Positions 29,083 to 40,005 of a stretch of DNA of 64,000 nt are shown piece by piece. The notes beneath the pieces are model-generated. The model was not told where the DNA came from, ran no database searches, and saw only the letters and a list, made by a program, of their open reading frames with translations. The position numbers were made by a program, and so were the translations under genes. Every line of letters begins with the position of its first letter. Positions within the stretch are counted from its first letter, which is position 1. Source of the DNA: Tatumella morbirosei (lineage in GTDB: Bacteria > Pseudomonadota > Gammaproteobacteria > Enterobacterales > Enterobacteriaceae); assembly GCF_000757425.2 (NCBI RefSeq), contig NZ_JPKR02000004.1, positions 1 to 64,000 on the forward strand, read 5' to 3'.

Positions 29083-29128
29083 TCACGATCCTGATGGCTG
29101 AGGCTGGCGTTACCGCCAGCCGGGTCGT

Positions 29129-30667
29129 TTACTTCAGATCCGCATCGTCAAAGTTAAACGAGGTATCCGGCATAATGTAGAAGCCGGTCAGATCTTTGTT
29201 ATTGGCCGAAACCAGTTTTTCCACTACCAGCGGGATCCATGGCTGATCTTTCCAGATACGATCCTGAGCATCTTTGTAGAGCGCGGTTTTTTGCGTGTCG
29301 TCGGTGGTTTTCAGCGCATCCGCCAGATCTTTATCTACCTGCGGATTACTGTAGAACGCGGTATTAAAGATAGCCGGTGGCCATGAGGAGGTAGCGAACA
29401 GTGGGGTCAGCGCCCAGTCGGCTTCACCGGTAGAGGCAGACCAGCCGGTATAGAACATTCTGACGCCGCTCTCTTTCTGGCCTTTATCTTCGACCTGTGC
29501 CGCACGTTGTCCGGCATCCATCGCCGTGACCTGAGCTTTCACACCCACCTGAGCCAGCTGCTGCTGAACAAACTGCAGGACTTTCTGGGCAGTGGTGTAG
29601 TTATGTGATGACCAGAGCACGGTCTGGAAACCGTTCGGGTAACCGGCTTCTTTCAGTAACTCACGGGCTTTGGCCGGATCATAAGCCGGTGCCGGGAAGG
29701 TCTGAGCATAGGCAATCGCCGGCGGAACGATACCGGTGGCCGGGGTGGCATAACCGGAGAAGGCCACTTTCACCAGGGCCTGACGGTTAATTGCGTAGTT
29801 CAGCGCTTCACGTACCTTCGGATTATCGAACGGTTTCTGTGTCACGTTGAGGCTGATATAGCGCTGCATGATGGATGGCCAGGTGACCACGTCCAGTTTG
29901 CTGTCTTTTTTCAGCAGCGGTGCCTGCTCATACGGAATCGGGAAGGCGACGGTAGCCTCACCGGTTTGCAGCATCGCAGCGCGGGTATTATTGTCTACCA
30001 CCGGACGCCAGGTAATCTCATCCAGTTTCGGGTAACCTTTCTTCCAGTAGCCGTCCCATTTTTTTACTTTCATGTCGTCAGTCTGGTTCCAGCTGACAAA
30101 CTGATAGGGTCCGGTACCGACCGGATGGAATCCGATATCCTTACCGTATTTTTTCAGCGCTGCCGGAGAGATCATCACCGCAGACGGGTGCGCCAGGTTG
30201 TTGATAAAGGCAGAGAACGGCTGCTTCAGTACCACTTTAACCGTCAGTGGATCTACCACATCGGTATGGGCGATATATTTAAACAGGTTATAACGCTTCA
30301 GGTGGCTATCCGGGTTACTCGCGCGGTCGAGGTTCACTTTAACCGCTTCGGCATTAAAGTCGGTGCCGTCCTGAAACTTCACGTTCGGGCGCAGTTTAAA
30401 GGTATAGGTCAGGCCGTCTTTACTGACGGTGTAGCTCTCTGCCAGCACATTCTCCAGCTTCATATTTTTATCGAAGCCAAACAGCCCCTGGTAAAATGAC
30501 TTGGCGACACTCTGCGACAGGGTGTCGTTGGCATCGTACGGATCCATGGTGGTGAAGTTAGATAATACGGCAACCACAATGTCTTTGGCGGCAAAAGCAG
30601 GTAAAGAGACGGCACTGCTGCCGACAAGGCCGGCGGCTATCAGCCATTGAGCTGTTTTCTGGTTCAT
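29129..30667 (-). CDS. gsiB: Glutathione-binding periplasmic protein GsiB
   Basis: A 512-residue periplasmic binding protein, same length as E. coli GsiB. A signal peptide ends PAFA-A near residue 27, and the mature N-terminus [22 protein letters not shown] is characteristic. It contains [24 protein letters not shown], the family hallmark. It captures glutathione for GsiACD. An AGGAG site stands upstream; 87 bp separate it from gsiA. Confidence 0.93.
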   Translation of the reverse strand: MNQKTAQWLIAAGLVGSSAVSLPAFAAKDIVVAVLSNFTTMDPYDANDTLSQSVAKSFYQGLFGFDKNMKLENVLAESYTVSKDGLTYTFKLRPNVKFQDGTDFNAEAVKVNLDRASNPDSHLKRYNLFKYIAHTDVVDPLTVKVVLKQPFSAFINNLAHPSAVMISPAALKKYGKDIGFHPVGTGPYQFVSWNQTDDMKVKKWDGYWKKGYPKLDEITWRPVVDNNTRAAMLQTGEATVAFPIPYEQAPLLKKDSKLDVVTWPSIMQRYISLNVTQKPFDNPKVREALNYAINRQALVKVAFSGYATPATGIVPPAIAYAQTFPAPAYDPAKARELLKEAGYPNGFQTVLWSSHNYTTAQKVLQFVQQQLAQVGVKAQVTAMDAGQRAAQVEDKGQKESGVRMFYTGWSASTGEADWALTPLFATSSWPPAIFNTAFYSNPQVDKDLADALKTTDDTQKTALYKDAQDRIWKDQPWIPLVVEKLVSANNKDLTGFYIMPDTSFNFDDADLK

Positions 30668-30754
30668 GGTCCTGTTCTCCTGTCGTTATTCTTATGCCAG
30701 GCGGCCTGTACCGCGCAGAGGGCAGTGTGTAAAAGTGAAAACTCAGTCACTATG

Positions 30755-32599
30755 CTAGCCGCTTTCGGCCACAAAATGGTGTTCAGAGACCGGAATCATG
30801 GTCACCCGTTTCGGTGATTCACCTTTCCGGTAAATGGCATTTGGTACTTCTTCGGCCCCGGTGCTGTACAGGTGGCGCGGAGCATCCGGATCGGCTACCG
30901 GCACCGCGGCCATCAGTTTACGCGTATAAGGATGACGCGGATTTTCAAACACGTCCTGGCGCGGACCGATTTCGACAATCTGCCCCAGATACATCACCGC
31001 CACCCGATGGCTGATGCGTTCCACCACCGCCATATCATGTGAAATAAACAGGAAGGCGATCCCAAACTCCTGTTGCAGATCCATCATCAGGTTAATGATC
31101 TTCGCCTGGACCGATACATCCAGCGCCGAGACAGATTCATCGGCGATCACGACTTTCGGGTTGAGTGCCAGCGCCCGGGCAATACAGATGCGCTGACGTT
31201 GCCCGCCTGAAAACTCATGCGGATAACGGTTGGCATGCTCCGCCAGCAGACCCACTTTCTCCAGTAGCTCCCCGGCACGCCGGGCCGCATCGGCACGGTT
31301 CATCACGTTATGCACCAGCAGCGGTTCCATGATCGAAAAACCGACCGTCTGGCGGGGATCCAGAGAGGCGTAGGGGTCCTGAAAAATAAACTGAATATCA
31401 CGGCGCAGGTGCGCCAGCGCCGATCCGGACAAACTATCGATCCGTTGTCCGTTAAAGGTAATCGATCCCCCCTGACTTTCCACCAGTCTTAGCAGGGAAC
31501 GGCCGGTGGTGGATTTACCGCACCCGGATTCGCCCACCAGGGCCAGGGTTTCTCCGGCATAGAGATCAAAACTGACATGTTCCACCGCATGCACCTGACG
31601 CTCTACGCGGTTCAGCCAGCCGCCCCGGATATCAAAGCGGGTGACCAGATCGCGTACCTGCAATACCGGGGGAGCATCACGTTTTACGGTATCCGGCTGA
31701 CTGGCGGCTTTCACTACCTCACCCGGCAGGGGAAATTTGGCTGGCAGAGGCTGGCCGTGCATGGCCCCAAGGGTGGGTACTGCCGCCAGTAGCGCACGGG
31801 TATATTCCTGCTGTGGGGCCTGGAATAGTTGGCGTAGCGGGGCGGTTTCCACCTGTTTGCCCTGATGCATAACGGTAACACGATCAGCCATTTCCGCCAC
31901 CACGCCCATATCGTGGGTGATAAAAATCACCCCCATATGCATCTCTTTTTGCAGTTCCCGGATCAGGTTCAGGATTTGCGCCTGCACCGTGACATCCAGT
32001 GCCGTCGTCGGTTCATCAGCAATCAGCAGCGCGGGGCGGCAACTCAGTGCCATGGCAATCATCACCCGCTGGCGCATGCCACCGGATAACTGGTGGGGAT
32101 AGCGGGTCATGGTATCGGCCGCTGCCGGAATCCTTACCCGGTCCAGAAGCTCGCGGGCCTCTTTCCATGCCTGACTGGCGCTTTTTCCCTGATGCAGACG
32201 CAGTGATTCGGCAATCTGCTCGCCGACCGGAAACACCGGGTTCAGGGAGGTCATCGGCTCCTGAAAGATCATGGCGATATCTGCGCCACGGATCGTTCTT
32301 AACTGCTGTAGATCGGCGGCTCCCAGATCAAACAATGATCCGTCACGACGTCGCAACCAGCGATCACCGCTGACCTCGCCCCCGGCCTGCTGAATCAATC
32401 CCATCAACGCCAGCGAAGTCACCGACTTTCCGGATCCGGACTCGCCCACCAGTGCCAGAGTTTCACCATGGCTGACAGACAGTGACAACTGTTCCACGGC
32501 CTGAAATCGCTGGTTGTCGCGGCGAAAAGAGACCGCCAGGTTTTCTGCCAGCAACACCCGGTCAGGATCGTGGAGCATTGTCGTATGGATATCAGTCAT
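30755..32599 (-). CDS. gsiA: Glutathione ABC transporter ATPase GsiA
   Basis: A 614-residue protein with two fused ATPase domains. Domain 1: Walker [10 protein letters not shown] (~52-60), signature LSGGMRQRV, Walker [13 protein letters not shown]. Domain 2: Walker [10 protein letters not shown] (~356-364), signature FSGGQRQRI, Walker [13 protein letters not shown]. Length and layout match E. coli GsiA. It lies directly after iaaA (9-bp gap, GAGGAG site), as in the iaaA-gsiABCD operon. Confidence 0.93.
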   Translation of the reverse strand: MTDIHTTMLHDPDRVLLAENLAVSFRRDNQRFQAVEQLSLSVSHGETLALVGESGSGKSVTSLALMGLIQQAGGEVSGDRWLRRRDGSLFDLGAADLQQLRTIRGADIAMIFQEPMTSLNPVFPVGEQIAESLRLHQGKSASQAWKEARELLDRVRIPAAADTMTRYPHQLSGGMRQRVMIAMALSCRPALLIADEPTTALDVTVQAQILNLIRELQKEMHMGVIFITHDMGVVAEMADRVTVMHQGKQVETAPLRQLFQAPQQEYTRALLAAVPTLGAMHGQPLPAKFPLPGEVVKAASQPDTVKRDAPPVLQVRDLVTRFDIRGGWLNRVERQVHAVEHVSFDLYAGETLALVGESGCGKSTTGRSLLRLVESQGGSITFNGQRIDSLSGSALAHLRRDIQFIFQDPYASLDPRQTVGFSIMEPLLVHNVMNRADAARRAGELLEKVGLLAEHANRYPHEFSGGQRQRICIARALALNPKVVIADESVSALDVSVQAKIINLMMDLQQEFGIAFLFISHDMAVVERISHRVAVMYLGQIVEIGPRQDVFENPRHPYTRKLMAAVPVADPDAPRHLYSTGAEEVPNAIYRKGESPKRVTMIPVSEHHFVAESG

Positions 32600-32608
32600 G
32601 GCAGCTCC

Positions 32609-33592
32609 TCAGAGTGCGGGCGGATTACGGTAAATAGCGACCTGCGGTGGTTCATCACCCTGTGCCGAGGCGCGGTACATCCCTTCGCTGTTAAACGGCA
32701 GGGCAATATGGCCGGCGGCATCGATAGCAATCAGGCCTCCTTCGCCGTTCAGTTCCGCGATGGTTTGCATCAGATGCTCGCAGGCACTGTCCAGCGAACG
32801 GCCGGCATAATTGATTTGTGCCGAGATGTCATATCCGGCCTGTGCCAGAATAAATACCTCGCCGGTACCGGTGCAGGAAACTGCGACCTGCTTATCAGCA
32901 TAGCAGCCCGCGCCGGGTAGGGGGGTATCACCGACACGACCCACCCGTTTATTAGTCAGTCCACCGGTCGACGTGGCAGACGCCAGATTGCCGTCAGCGT
33001 CCAGTGCTACAGCGCCGACCGTACCAAATTTACTTTTAGGATCAATAGGATCGCCAGAGGCTACGGCGGAAGCGCCGTCGTGATCCCGCAAAATACTGTC
33101 GCTCTGCAACGCCTGTTGCAGTTGGGCAAAACGTTCGGGAGTAGAAAAAAAATCGGGGCTGACCTGTTCCAGACCTTGTTCGGCGGCGAACTGATCGGCC
33201 CCCTGACCGGCCAGAATCACATGCGGGCTGTTTTCCAGTACCGCACGGGCTGCCAGTACCGGATTACGCACCCGGCTGACAGCGGCGACCGCTCCGGCCT
33301 GGCGGCTACGGCCATCCATCACACAGGCATCCAGTTCATGGGTGGCTTCATGGGTAAACACCGACCCTTTCCCGGCATTGAACAATGGGCACTCTTCCAG
33401 CAGCCGCACAGCTTCGGTTACGGCATCCAGAGCACTGCCTCCGGCAGTTAAAATCTGTTGTCCGGCACTGACGATATCCAGCAGGGCCTGACGATAGTGT
33501 TGTTCTTTTTCCGGGCTGAGTGCGCTGCGGGTAATGGTCCCTGCGCCGCCATGAATGGCTATCGCGGTTTTCAAACGTGGCTGTCCTGTCAT
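32609..33592 (-). CDS. iaaA: Isoaspartyl peptidase / L-asparaginase precursor
   Basis: A 327-residue Ntn-hydrolase. It cleaves itself before Thr191 in the KFG-TVGAVALDADGN motif, making that Thr the nucleophile of the beta subunit. The IHGGAGTI motif at ~13-20 and GGLTNKRVGRVGDTPLPGAG after the nucleophile are family signatures. It hydrolyses isoaspartyl dipeptides. It is first in the operon, ahead of the glutathione importer, matching E. coli. No signal peptide is visible. Confidence 0.93.
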   Translation of the reverse strand: MTGQPRLKTAIAIHGGAGTITRSALSPEKEQHYRQALLDIVSAGQQILTAGGSALDAVTEAVRLLEECPLFNAGKGSVFTHEATHELDACVMDGRSRQAGAVAAVSRVRNPVLAARAVLENSPHVILAGQGADQFAAEQGLEQVSPDFFSTPERFAQLQQALQSDSILRDHDGASAVASGDPIDPKSKFGTVGAVALDADGNLASATSTGGLTNKRVGRVGDTPLPGAGCYADKQVAVSCTGTGEVFILAQAGYDISAQINYAGRSLDSACEHLMQTIAELNGEGGLIAIDAAGHIALPFNSEGMYRASAQGDEPPQVAIYRNPPAL

Positions 33593-34181
33593 AGAGATTA
33601 TAATAAATTATAGTTATTTATGATTTTTAATACTTTTTGACTATAAAAACTGCAGCTCAGCTTGTAAAGCCTGCACTGTGTCCGTGCTAATACCCTTTTG
33701 TTATGAAAAGTAAAAAAAGTCTGATCACCTTGTGAGTGATGGTGCGTAAGGAATGTTCACCTGTCTCCTGACTCCCTGGAAAGATTGCAGAAGAGAAGAT
33801 ATTTTGGGCAGGTAATAGAATTATATGCTCTATTTTTTATAAATTATGATAACAAATACTTGGTTGGTTATTTATTGTACTAAATGTTAGTTTTAAACTC
33901 TGTTAACTTACATTTTGTTAATCAGATGTGTTATTTTAACATATTGCTTTAACATTTATTAGTAATCATAATTTATTCACTGACTATGTTGATAGTAACG
34001 GCATTAACTAGTTCGTCTTCTCTATAAATTAATTAAAAAAAAACAGTGTCCTATATGGTGTTTTAGTGAAATTACTTTCCGGGCCGACCCGCTTCGTGAC
34101 GGTAGACAAAAATACCATTTATATTTCTACATCCCATTTTTAAAAGTAATGTGTCGGTTATCGGACAATGAGGCAATGTCG
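33593..34181. other. AT-rich divergent intergenic region
   Basis: About 590 bp between iaaA and the cytochrome gene, very AT-rich with several T and A runs. It should hold promoters for both operons. I find no gene, repeat or clear operator. The composition contrasts with the GC-richer genes on either side and would suit H-NS binding. Confidence 0.45.
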
Positions 34182-35480
34182 ATGCGAAAGGGTATTATTT
34201 ATGGCGCCGGAGCTGTGGTTCTGGCGGGCGTGGTGGCGTTCGGAATATATGCCTGGCATCCTGAAATAGCCGAAGTCTCTCCGCCGTCGAAAGGGCAGTT
34301 TCCGCCCGAATTAGTTGATCAGGGAAGAATTCTGGCGGCAGCCGGATATTGCAGTACCTGTCATACCGCCTCCGGGGGACAACCCTATGCAGGCAACTAT
34401 AAGATGAATACCAATTTCGGCACCATATATAGCAGCAACATTACCCCGGACCCTGATACCGGGATAGGACGTTGGTCAGAAGCTGCTTTTATTCGTGCCA
34501 TGCGTACCGGGGTAGACAGAGAGGGAAATCATCTGTTGCCTGCCTTCCCGTATGAGCATTTTAATAAACTCACGGACCATGATATTGAGGCAATTTATGC
34601 TTATATCATGACCTCTGTTCCTCCGGTTCATCAGCAAAAACTGGAGAACGGTATTCCCTTCCCGCTAAATATTCGCTGGTTACAGGCTGGCTGGAAACTG
34701 TTGTTTGCCGATACCCAACCGTTTGACCCCCGTGCTGATAAGTCCGCTGAGTGGAATCGCGGTGCTTACCTTGTGGAAGGTGTCTCGCATTGCGGGGCTT
34801 GCCATACACCGCGTAATGCTCTGGGGGGTGAGAAATATTCTAATGCATATGAAGGGGCCGCAGTTGACGGATGGTTTGCTCCTTCACTTACCTCGACTAG
34901 TGTCTCGCCGATACGCTGGCGTCAGGCGGATTTTTACCAATACCTGACAACCGGGAATTCCCCATACCATGGAACGGCTGCTGGTCCGATGAGTCCGGTC
35001 ATTCATGGTGGCTTATCTGCGCTGCCAGATTCCGATATCCGGGCTATCAGCGTATTTCTTGCCGATCAGGCAGGTAATGTGACAGCAGATCCTGCGGCTA
35101 CTCCTGCGCTGTCTGATGCGTTGAAACGTGAACATGAGATTCCTGATCTGCGCACTAACGACGGGGCTCGTTTGTATGCGACCGCATGTGCCGCCTGCCA
35201 TTATAACGGTGACACGGTCAAACCAGGCCGTCCGTTACTGGGGCTGGCAAGTTCGACCCACATCGACGATCCGGTGAATCTGATCAATATCATCATGGAC
35301 GGAATTCGCAGTGATCAGGGGACGATAGGTATTGTGATGCCGTCATTCCGCGATGCACTGACTGATGATCAGATTGCCGCTATTGCAGGATGGTTGCGCC
35401 AGTCTGCGGGTGAAAAACCCTGGCCTAATCTACAACAACGAGTTGCTGAAATAAGAAAGCAACCACGCTATGAGCGTTGA
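34182..35480 (+). CDS. Membrane-anchored three-heme cytochrome c
   Basis: A 432-residue protein with an N-terminal membrane anchor (IIYGAGAVVLAGVVAFGIYAW-like, residues 5-25) and three heme c motifs: CSTCH (57-61), CGACH (204-208) and CAACH (336-340). It resembles the cytochrome subunit of periplasmic alcohol/aldehyde dehydrogenases. I place the start at ATG 34182 because GAGG lies eight bases upstream; earlier ATGs at 34176 and 34149 are poorly placed. It probably takes electrons from the molybdenum dehydrogenase encoded immediately downstream and passes them to quinone or oxidase. Confidence 0.88.
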   Translation: MRKGIIYGAGAVVLAGVVAFGIYAWHPEIAEVSPPSKGQFPPELVDQGRILAAAGYCSTCHTASGGQPYAGNYKMNTNFGTIYSSNITPDPDTGIGRWSEAAFIRAMRTGVDREGNHLLPAFPYEHFNKLTDHDIEAIYAYIMTSVPPVHQQKLENGIPFPLNIRWLQAGWKLLFADTQPFDPRADKSAEWNRGAYLVEGVSHCGACHTPRNALGGEKYSNAYEGAAVDGWFAPSLTSTSVSPIRWRQADFYQYLTTGNSPYHGTAAGPMSPVIHGGLSALPDSDIRAISVFLADQAGNVTADPAATPALSDALKREHEIPDLRTNDGARLYATACAACHYNGDTVKPGRPLLGLASSTHIDDPVNLINIIMDGIRSDQGTIGIVMPSFRDALTDDQIAAIAGWLRQSAGEKPWPNLQQRVAEIRKQPRYER

Positions 35481-35498
35481 TTTGCGGAGCGATGTTAA

Positions 35499-35963
35499 AT
35501 GACTGAATTTACATTAAATGGCAAAAACATCCGTGTGGATGTTGAGGAAGACACTCCATTATTGTGGGTGATTCGTGATATCGCCGGAATGACCGGGACC
35601 AAATTTGGTTGTGGTATTGGCGAATGCGGCGCTTGTACTGTACATGTGGGGGGCAGAGCTTTACGCTCCTGTGTCACTCCGCTTTCTTCGGTGGCGGGTG
35701 CTGAAGTCACCACTATCGAAGGGCTTTCTGCCACAGGTGATCATCCGGTGCAGATAAGCTGGCAGAAGTTTCAGGTTCCACAGTGTGGATATTGCCAGTC
35801 CGGTCAGATTATGCAGGCTGCTTCACTCTTAAAGGATTTCCCAAGTCCAACTGATGCTGATATTGATGCGGTGATGAGCGGCAATATCTGCCGGTGCATG
35901 ACTTATGTGCGTATTCGTCAGGCTGTTCGTGAAGCTGCTGCTGCAATGCAGGAGGGGAAATAA
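35499..35963 (+). CDS. [2Fe-2S] subunit of a molybdenum hydroxylase (IorA-like)
   Basis: A 154-residue protein with both iron-sulfur cluster motifs of the xanthine-oxidase family. The plant-type cluster has Cys38, Cys43, Cys46 and Cys58 (CGIGECGAC...C); the second has Cys96, Cys99, Cys131 and Cys133 (CGYC...CRC). It moves electrons from molybdopterin to the cytochrome. It has no signal peptide, so it is probably exported bound to the Tat-signal-bearing large subunit. The stop overlaps the next start (TAATG). Confidence 0.92.
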   Translation: MTEFTLNGKNIRVDVEEDTPLLWVIRDIAGMTGTKFGCGIGECGACTVHVGGRALRSCVTPLSSVAGAEVTTIEGLSATGDHPVQISWQKFQVPQCGYCQSGQIMQAASLLKDFPSPTDADIDAVMSGNICRCMTYVRIRQAVREAAAAMQEGK

Positions 35964-38275
35964 TGGCACGGTTGCCTGAGAAAGGTCAGAGTCATACTCT
36001 GACACGCCGTGGTTTTCTGGTGGCAATGACCGCGGTTGGGGTCAGTTTTGGTTTTCCCCGGAAGTCCTGGTCGGCGATGGACCCGGCAAGTGCCAACGGG
36101 GTGCCGCTGCCTGATGTCGGCTCTCTCTATGAGCCTAACCTGTGGTATTCGATTGATGCTTCCGGAAAAGTGAAGGTCAATATTATCCGGGCTGAAATAG
36201 GGCAGCATGTCGGTACTGCCATTGCCCGTATTCTGGCAGATGAACTGGATGTTTCCTGGGATAATGTTGAAATTATTCACGTTGATAGTGATAAGCGCTG
36301 GGGACTGATGGTCACCGGGGGCAGTTGGTCTGTCTCCCAAAGCTGGCCTGTCTACCGCCAGGCGGGAGCCGCCGGCCGTGTGGCATTGACCGAAGCAGCT
36401 GCCAGCCTACTGGGTGAACCGGCTACCAATTGTGTCACCCGCGACGGATATGTTATCTGCGGCAGTAAACGAATCAGCTACGGCGAACTTGTCAGTAAAG
36501 GGATCTCCCGTCATTTCACCGAACAACAGATGAAGGCGTTGCCATTAAAACCTGACGACCAGTTAAGTCTGGTCGGCCGGGAAGTGATGGCGTTAGATAT
36601 TCATAATAAAACCACCGGTCAGGCGATATTTGGTATTGACGCCAGGGTTGACGGGATGGTGTATGCCACCGTGGTATTGCCGCCCACACGCCAGGGCTCT
36701 TCGGTAAGTGCAGTGGATGATAGCGAAGCAAAAAAAGTGAGGGGCTATCAGCAATATCTGGTGCTGGAAGACCCGAGTGACACAGTACCTGGCTGGGTAG
36801 TGGTCACCGCAGACAGTATGATGGCGGCCACTCGTGCGGCGAAAAAACTGAATGTGACCTGGAAGGCCGGAGCCGCGTCGACAGTATCTGAAGCTGATAT
36901 TATTGCTCATGGGCGTACCCTGATTAACGATCCGAGCCAGGGGGCAATACTCGATACCGGCGACACCCACACTGAGCCGGTATTTTCCCGTGCGGCATCG
37001 GTAGTCGAGTATGAGTATCTCACTCATACCGTGCTGCATGGTCAAATGGAACCGCTGAATGCTCTGGTATTCCGTAATCCAAAGGGTATCTGGGAAATCC
37101 ACTGTGGGTCACAGTGGCAGAGTTTAATCACTCCGACATTGGCCAAAGCGTTGCAGATTCCGGAAGAGCAGGTAGTGATCCGCGCCTATCTGTCGGGCGG
37201 TGGTTTTGGTCGCCGTCTTAATGGCGATTATATGGTCCCGGCGGCGCTGGCATCAAAAGCTCTGGGTGGCAAGCCTGTGAAACTGGTGCTGATGCGTGCT
37301 GAGGATATGCAGTTTGACAGTCCGCGCTCATCCTCTGTTCAGAAACTCCGTATGGCGTTCGATGCAGATAAAAAAGTGATAGCGATGGAACATGACGCCA
37401 CCGCAGGCTGGCCGACTCAGGTGATGGTTCCTTCCTTTATGCCTAATGGCATTAACGGTAAACCCTTTGACCCGTTTGCGATTGCTGGTGCCGATCACTG
37501 GTATAGCGTGGGTGCTCAAAAGGTGCGGGCTATTTCCAATGATCTGGCCAACAACTCGTTCCGTCCGGGATGGTTGCGTTCGGTAAGCCCGGGCTGGGTG
37601 GGGTGGGCGGTAGAAAGCTTTATGGATGAAGCCGCGCATCATGCCGGGCAGGACCCGCTGGCCTTCCGTCTCTCCCTGCTCGATGGTAAGGGCCGTAACG
37701 CCGGTAGTGGACCGATTGCCGCAGGTGGAGCTAAACGCCAGGCCGCGGTGTTGAAAAAGGCGGCAGAGCTCATTGGCTGGGGAACAACACAGCCCGAAAA
37801 TACGGGACTGGGTATTGCCTCGACCTTTGGCCAGGAGCGGGATATGCCAACCTGGGTTGCCTGTGCCGTCCGGGTTCATGTAGATAGTGCGACCGGGCTG
37901 GTTGATGTACAGAAAATGACTATCGTAGTGGATGCCGGAATCATCGTTGACCCGAATGGTGCCGAAGCGCAATGCCAGGGCGCGGCATTGTGGGGGCTGT
38001 CGATGGCGCTGTATGAAGGGTCTGAACTGGTTAACGGCCGTTTTAAAGACAGCAATTTTGATACCTACACCCCGTTGCGGTTACGCCAGACTCCAGAGGT
38101 GGAAGTGGTGTTTATTAAGAGCACTGCAGCACCTTCCGGTCTGGGTGAGCCCGCGGTGACTCCGGTGGCTCCGGCGATTGCCAACGCGATATTTGCGGTG
38201 ACCGGGGTACGGATGCGTTCATTACCGATGCGTACCGGAGATATTAAAGCTGCGTTGGATAAACATGCTTCCTGA
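35963..38275 (+). CDS. Molybdopterin-binding large subunit, isoquinoline 1-oxidoreductase type
   Basis: A 770-residue catalytic subunit. A twin-arginine signal (TRRGFLVAMTAVGVSFGF, residues ~14-31) marks it for folded export. The aldehyde-oxidase family patterns follow, including YLSGGGFGRRLNGDYMVPAA in the cofactor region and the C-terminal GLGEPAVTPVAPAIANAIF, which contains the conserved GE(P) active-site glutamate. The IorB-like class oxidises aldehydes or N-heterocycles; the substrate is unknown here. With the Fe-S subunit and cytochrome it should form a periplasmic dehydrogenase. It overlaps xdhC-like by 11 bp. Confidence 0.9.
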   Translation: MARLPEKGQSHTLTRRGFLVAMTAVGVSFGFPRKSWSAMDPASANGVPLPDVGSLYEPNLWYSIDASGKVKVNIIRAEIGQHVGTAIARILADELDVSWDNVEIIHVDSDKRWGLMVTGGSWSVSQSWPVYRQAGAAGRVALTEAAASLLGEPATNCVTRDGYVICGSKRISYGELVSKGISRHFTEQQMKALPLKPDDQLSLVGREVMALDIHNKTTGQAIFGIDARVDGMVYATVVLPPTRQGSSVSAVDDSEAKKVRGYQQYLVLEDPSDTVPGWVVVTADSMMAATRAAKKLNVTWKAGAASTVSEADIIAHGRTLINDPSQGAILDTGDTHTEPVFSRAASVVEYEYLTHTVLHGQMEPLNALVFRNPKGIWEIHCGSQWQSLITPTLAKALQIPEEQVVIRAYLSGGGFGRRLNGDYMVPAALASKALGGKPVKLVLMRAEDMQFDSPRSSSVQKLRMAFDADKKVIAMEHDATAGWPTQVMVPSFMPNGINGKPFDPFAIAGADHWYSVGAQKVRAISNDLANNSFRPGWLRSVSPGWVGWAVESFMDEAAHHAGQDPLAFRLSLLDGKGRNAGSGPIAAGGAKRQAAVLKKAAELIGWGTTQPENTGLGIASTFGQERDMPTWVACAVRVHVDSATGLVDVQKMTIVVDAGIIVDPNGAEAQCQGAALWGLSMALYEGSELVNGRFKDSNFDTYTPLRLRQTPEVEVVFIKSTAAPSGLGEPAVTPVAPAIANAIFAVTGVRMRSLPMRTGDIKAALDKHAS

Positions 38276-39284
38276 AAGTCTGCACCATGAACACACCGGG
38301 CGTTCTCTGGACTTCAGGGTGTTACATCAGGCCCGCGTGTGGTCAGCACAGCAACCAGTGTGGCTGGCGACTGTGTTATCTACCTGGGGATCGGCTCCCA
38401 GGGCCCCGGGGGCCATGCTAGCCTGCACTGAAAACGGACATTTTGTAGGATCTTTGTCCGGCGGATGTGTCGAAGATCATTTTTTGTCGTCACTTTCCGG
38501 GGGGCAATGGCGCCAGCCCAGCCAAATAGTGCGTTATGGTGCCGGCGATCCTGAAACCGGGATACGTTTACCCTGTGGGGGCACGCTGGATATTCTGATT
38601 GAATATCTGCCCCCCGGGCCGATGAGTGTCGGCTATTTTGACCAAATGTTGCAGGCGCTTACCGGCCACCGGCCTGTTTGCAAAATTGTCCGGTTGCCGG
38701 AAGCCTGTAGCGGCCTGCAACCGACCACATTTGCGGGCAGAACCCGGGTCACGGTGGCATTACCCGACATAGAGATCCTGCTGTCGGCGGCACCGCGCTT
38801 GCTGGTGGCTGGATACTCTCCGGTGGCTCATTACTGTATGACATTTGCTTTGTCGCTGGGCTTTGAGGTGGTGTTGTGCGAACCGCGTGAAGAGATACTC
38901 TCCACGATTGACTTTGATGGGTTTTCTGAGGTGATCCTGCGTCGGGAGTTTCCGGCAAAAGTCCTGGAAAAGGAAAACTGCCATCCACATACCGCCATTG
39001 TTGCGCTCACCCATGATGCCCGGATGGATGATCTGACCATGATGGAGGCGGTGAATACCCCGGCTTTTTATCTGGGCGTGATGGGGTCTGAGAAAAATAG
39101 CAAGTCCAGGAGAGAACGGCTGCAACGGATTGGCGGGCTGGACAGTGAGCAGTTGTCGAGAATTCATGCTCCCATAGGTTTACCCATTGGTAGCAAGACC
39201 CCGGCAGAGATCGCCCTGGCCATTATGGCGGATATCGTCAGAGTGAAGAATATTTCATGTTCTGAGGCAGATCTGCATCTTTAA
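38265..39284 (+). CDS. XdhC/CoxI-family maturation protein
   Basis: A 339-residue protein with the XdhC pattern: GSAPRAPGAMLAC, then VGSLSGGCVEDHF (the GCVE motif), RYGAGDPETGIRLPCGGTLDILIEYL, and a C-terminal Rossmann-like domain with VMGSEKNSKSRRERL and GLPIGSKTPAEIALAI. XdhC proteins bind molybdenum cofactor and help insert its sulfurated form into molybdenum hydroxylases. It overlaps the large-subunit gene, so it most likely matures that enzyme. Confidence 0.88.
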   Translation: MLPESLHHEHTGRSLDFRVLHQARVWSAQQPVWLATVLSTWGSAPRAPGAMLACTENGHFVGSLSGGCVEDHFLSSLSGGQWRQPSQIVRYGAGDPETGIRLPCGGTLDILIEYLPPGPMSVGYFDQMLQALTGHRPVCKIVRLPEACSGLQPTTFAGRTRVTVALPDIEILLSAAPRLLVAGYSPVAHYCMTFALSLGFEVVLCEPREEILSTIDFDGFSEVILRREFPAKVLEKENCHPHTAIVALTHDARMDDLTMMEAVNTPAFYLGVMGSEKNSKSRRERLQRIGGLDSEQLSRIHAPIGLPIGSKTPAEIALAIMADIVRVKNISCSEADLHL

Positions 39285-39843
39285 CTACCCCGGGGTGCCC
39301 TGTCAGTTTGACCAGTTGTGAGGGGTCCAGCAGTTGCCTCGCCCCCTGATCGCCCTGCAGAGTGGACAGCCTCTGGCGATATCCGGCAGAGAACCCCACC
39401 GGATGCCCTGGTTGCTGTTGCCAGTAAGGCCGTGCCTGAGCTGCTCCGGCGGATAGCGCGTCGGCAACCTGATGGTAATCGGCAGCAGTAACCCATCCCA
39501 TATCACCCGGAACGATCAGCCAGCTTTTCCAGTGGGGAGTATCACTGACTCCGCAGGCGATGGTCTCTCCGCTCCCCCGGCTGTCGGCCAGTGACACCGG
39601 CAGGTTAAACCGTGCCGCCAGTTGCTGAACCGCGGTCTGTTGCGGCCGGGTGATTATTCTGACCGGAAATCCGGATAATATGGCCTGTCGCAGCGTCAGG
39701 GCCAGCAACGGTGTGGGTTGCTGCCCGGCATCCGGATATTTGGCCAGCAGTTTATCTCCCTGACCGCCAGCCTGATGAAAGCGCCGTCCTTTGCCTGCGG
39801 CAAGAATCAGGATGCCATAGCCATAATCTGTCGCTGAATGCAT
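39238..39843 (-). CDS. mocA: MocA-type molybdenum cofactor cytidylyltransferase
   Basis: A 201-residue nucleotidyltransferase with the MobA/MocA signature LAAGKGRRFHQAGGQGDKLL and the VPGDMGWVTAADY metal-binding region. MocA attaches CMP to molybdopterin, producing the cytosine-dinucleotide form used by enzymes such as the dehydrogenase encoded next door. I place the start at ATG 39843, with GAGG ten bases upstream; an upstream ATG at 39879 would add an improbable tail. Its 3' end overlaps the 3' end of the xdhC-like gene by 47 bp on the opposite strand. Confidence 0.78.
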   Translation of the reverse strand: MHSATDYGYGILILAAGKGRRFHQAGGQGDKLLAKYPDAGQQPTPLLALTLRQAILSGFPVRIITRPQQTAVQQLAARFNLPVSLADSRGSGETIACGVSDTPHWKSWLIVPGDMGWVTAADYHQVADALSAGAAQARPYWQQQPGHPVGFSAGYRQRLSTLQGDQGARQLLDPSQLVKLTGHPGVVKDADLPQNMKYSSL

Positions 39844-39968
39844 AGCGCTGTAACCTCTGAACACGATGAAGACCATCATGACATATTCTGAATAACCAAG
39901 GGAGTATGGTGGCGGGAAAGGGGGAAATAATACGAGTCTTCAGGCTGCGGTAACAGGTTGCGGGAGAG

Positions 39969-39991
39969 AAAATGCCCGGCCGGGGCCGGGC
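39969..39991 (-). terminator. Terminator after the BudC-like gene
   Basis: GCCCGGCC (39974-39981) pairs perfectly with GGCCGGGC (39984-39991). On the minus strand the stem is followed by ATTTTCTC. It ends the short-chain dehydrogenase transcript. Confidence 0.6.
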
Positions 39992-40005
39992 TGTGGGGAG
40001 AATAA

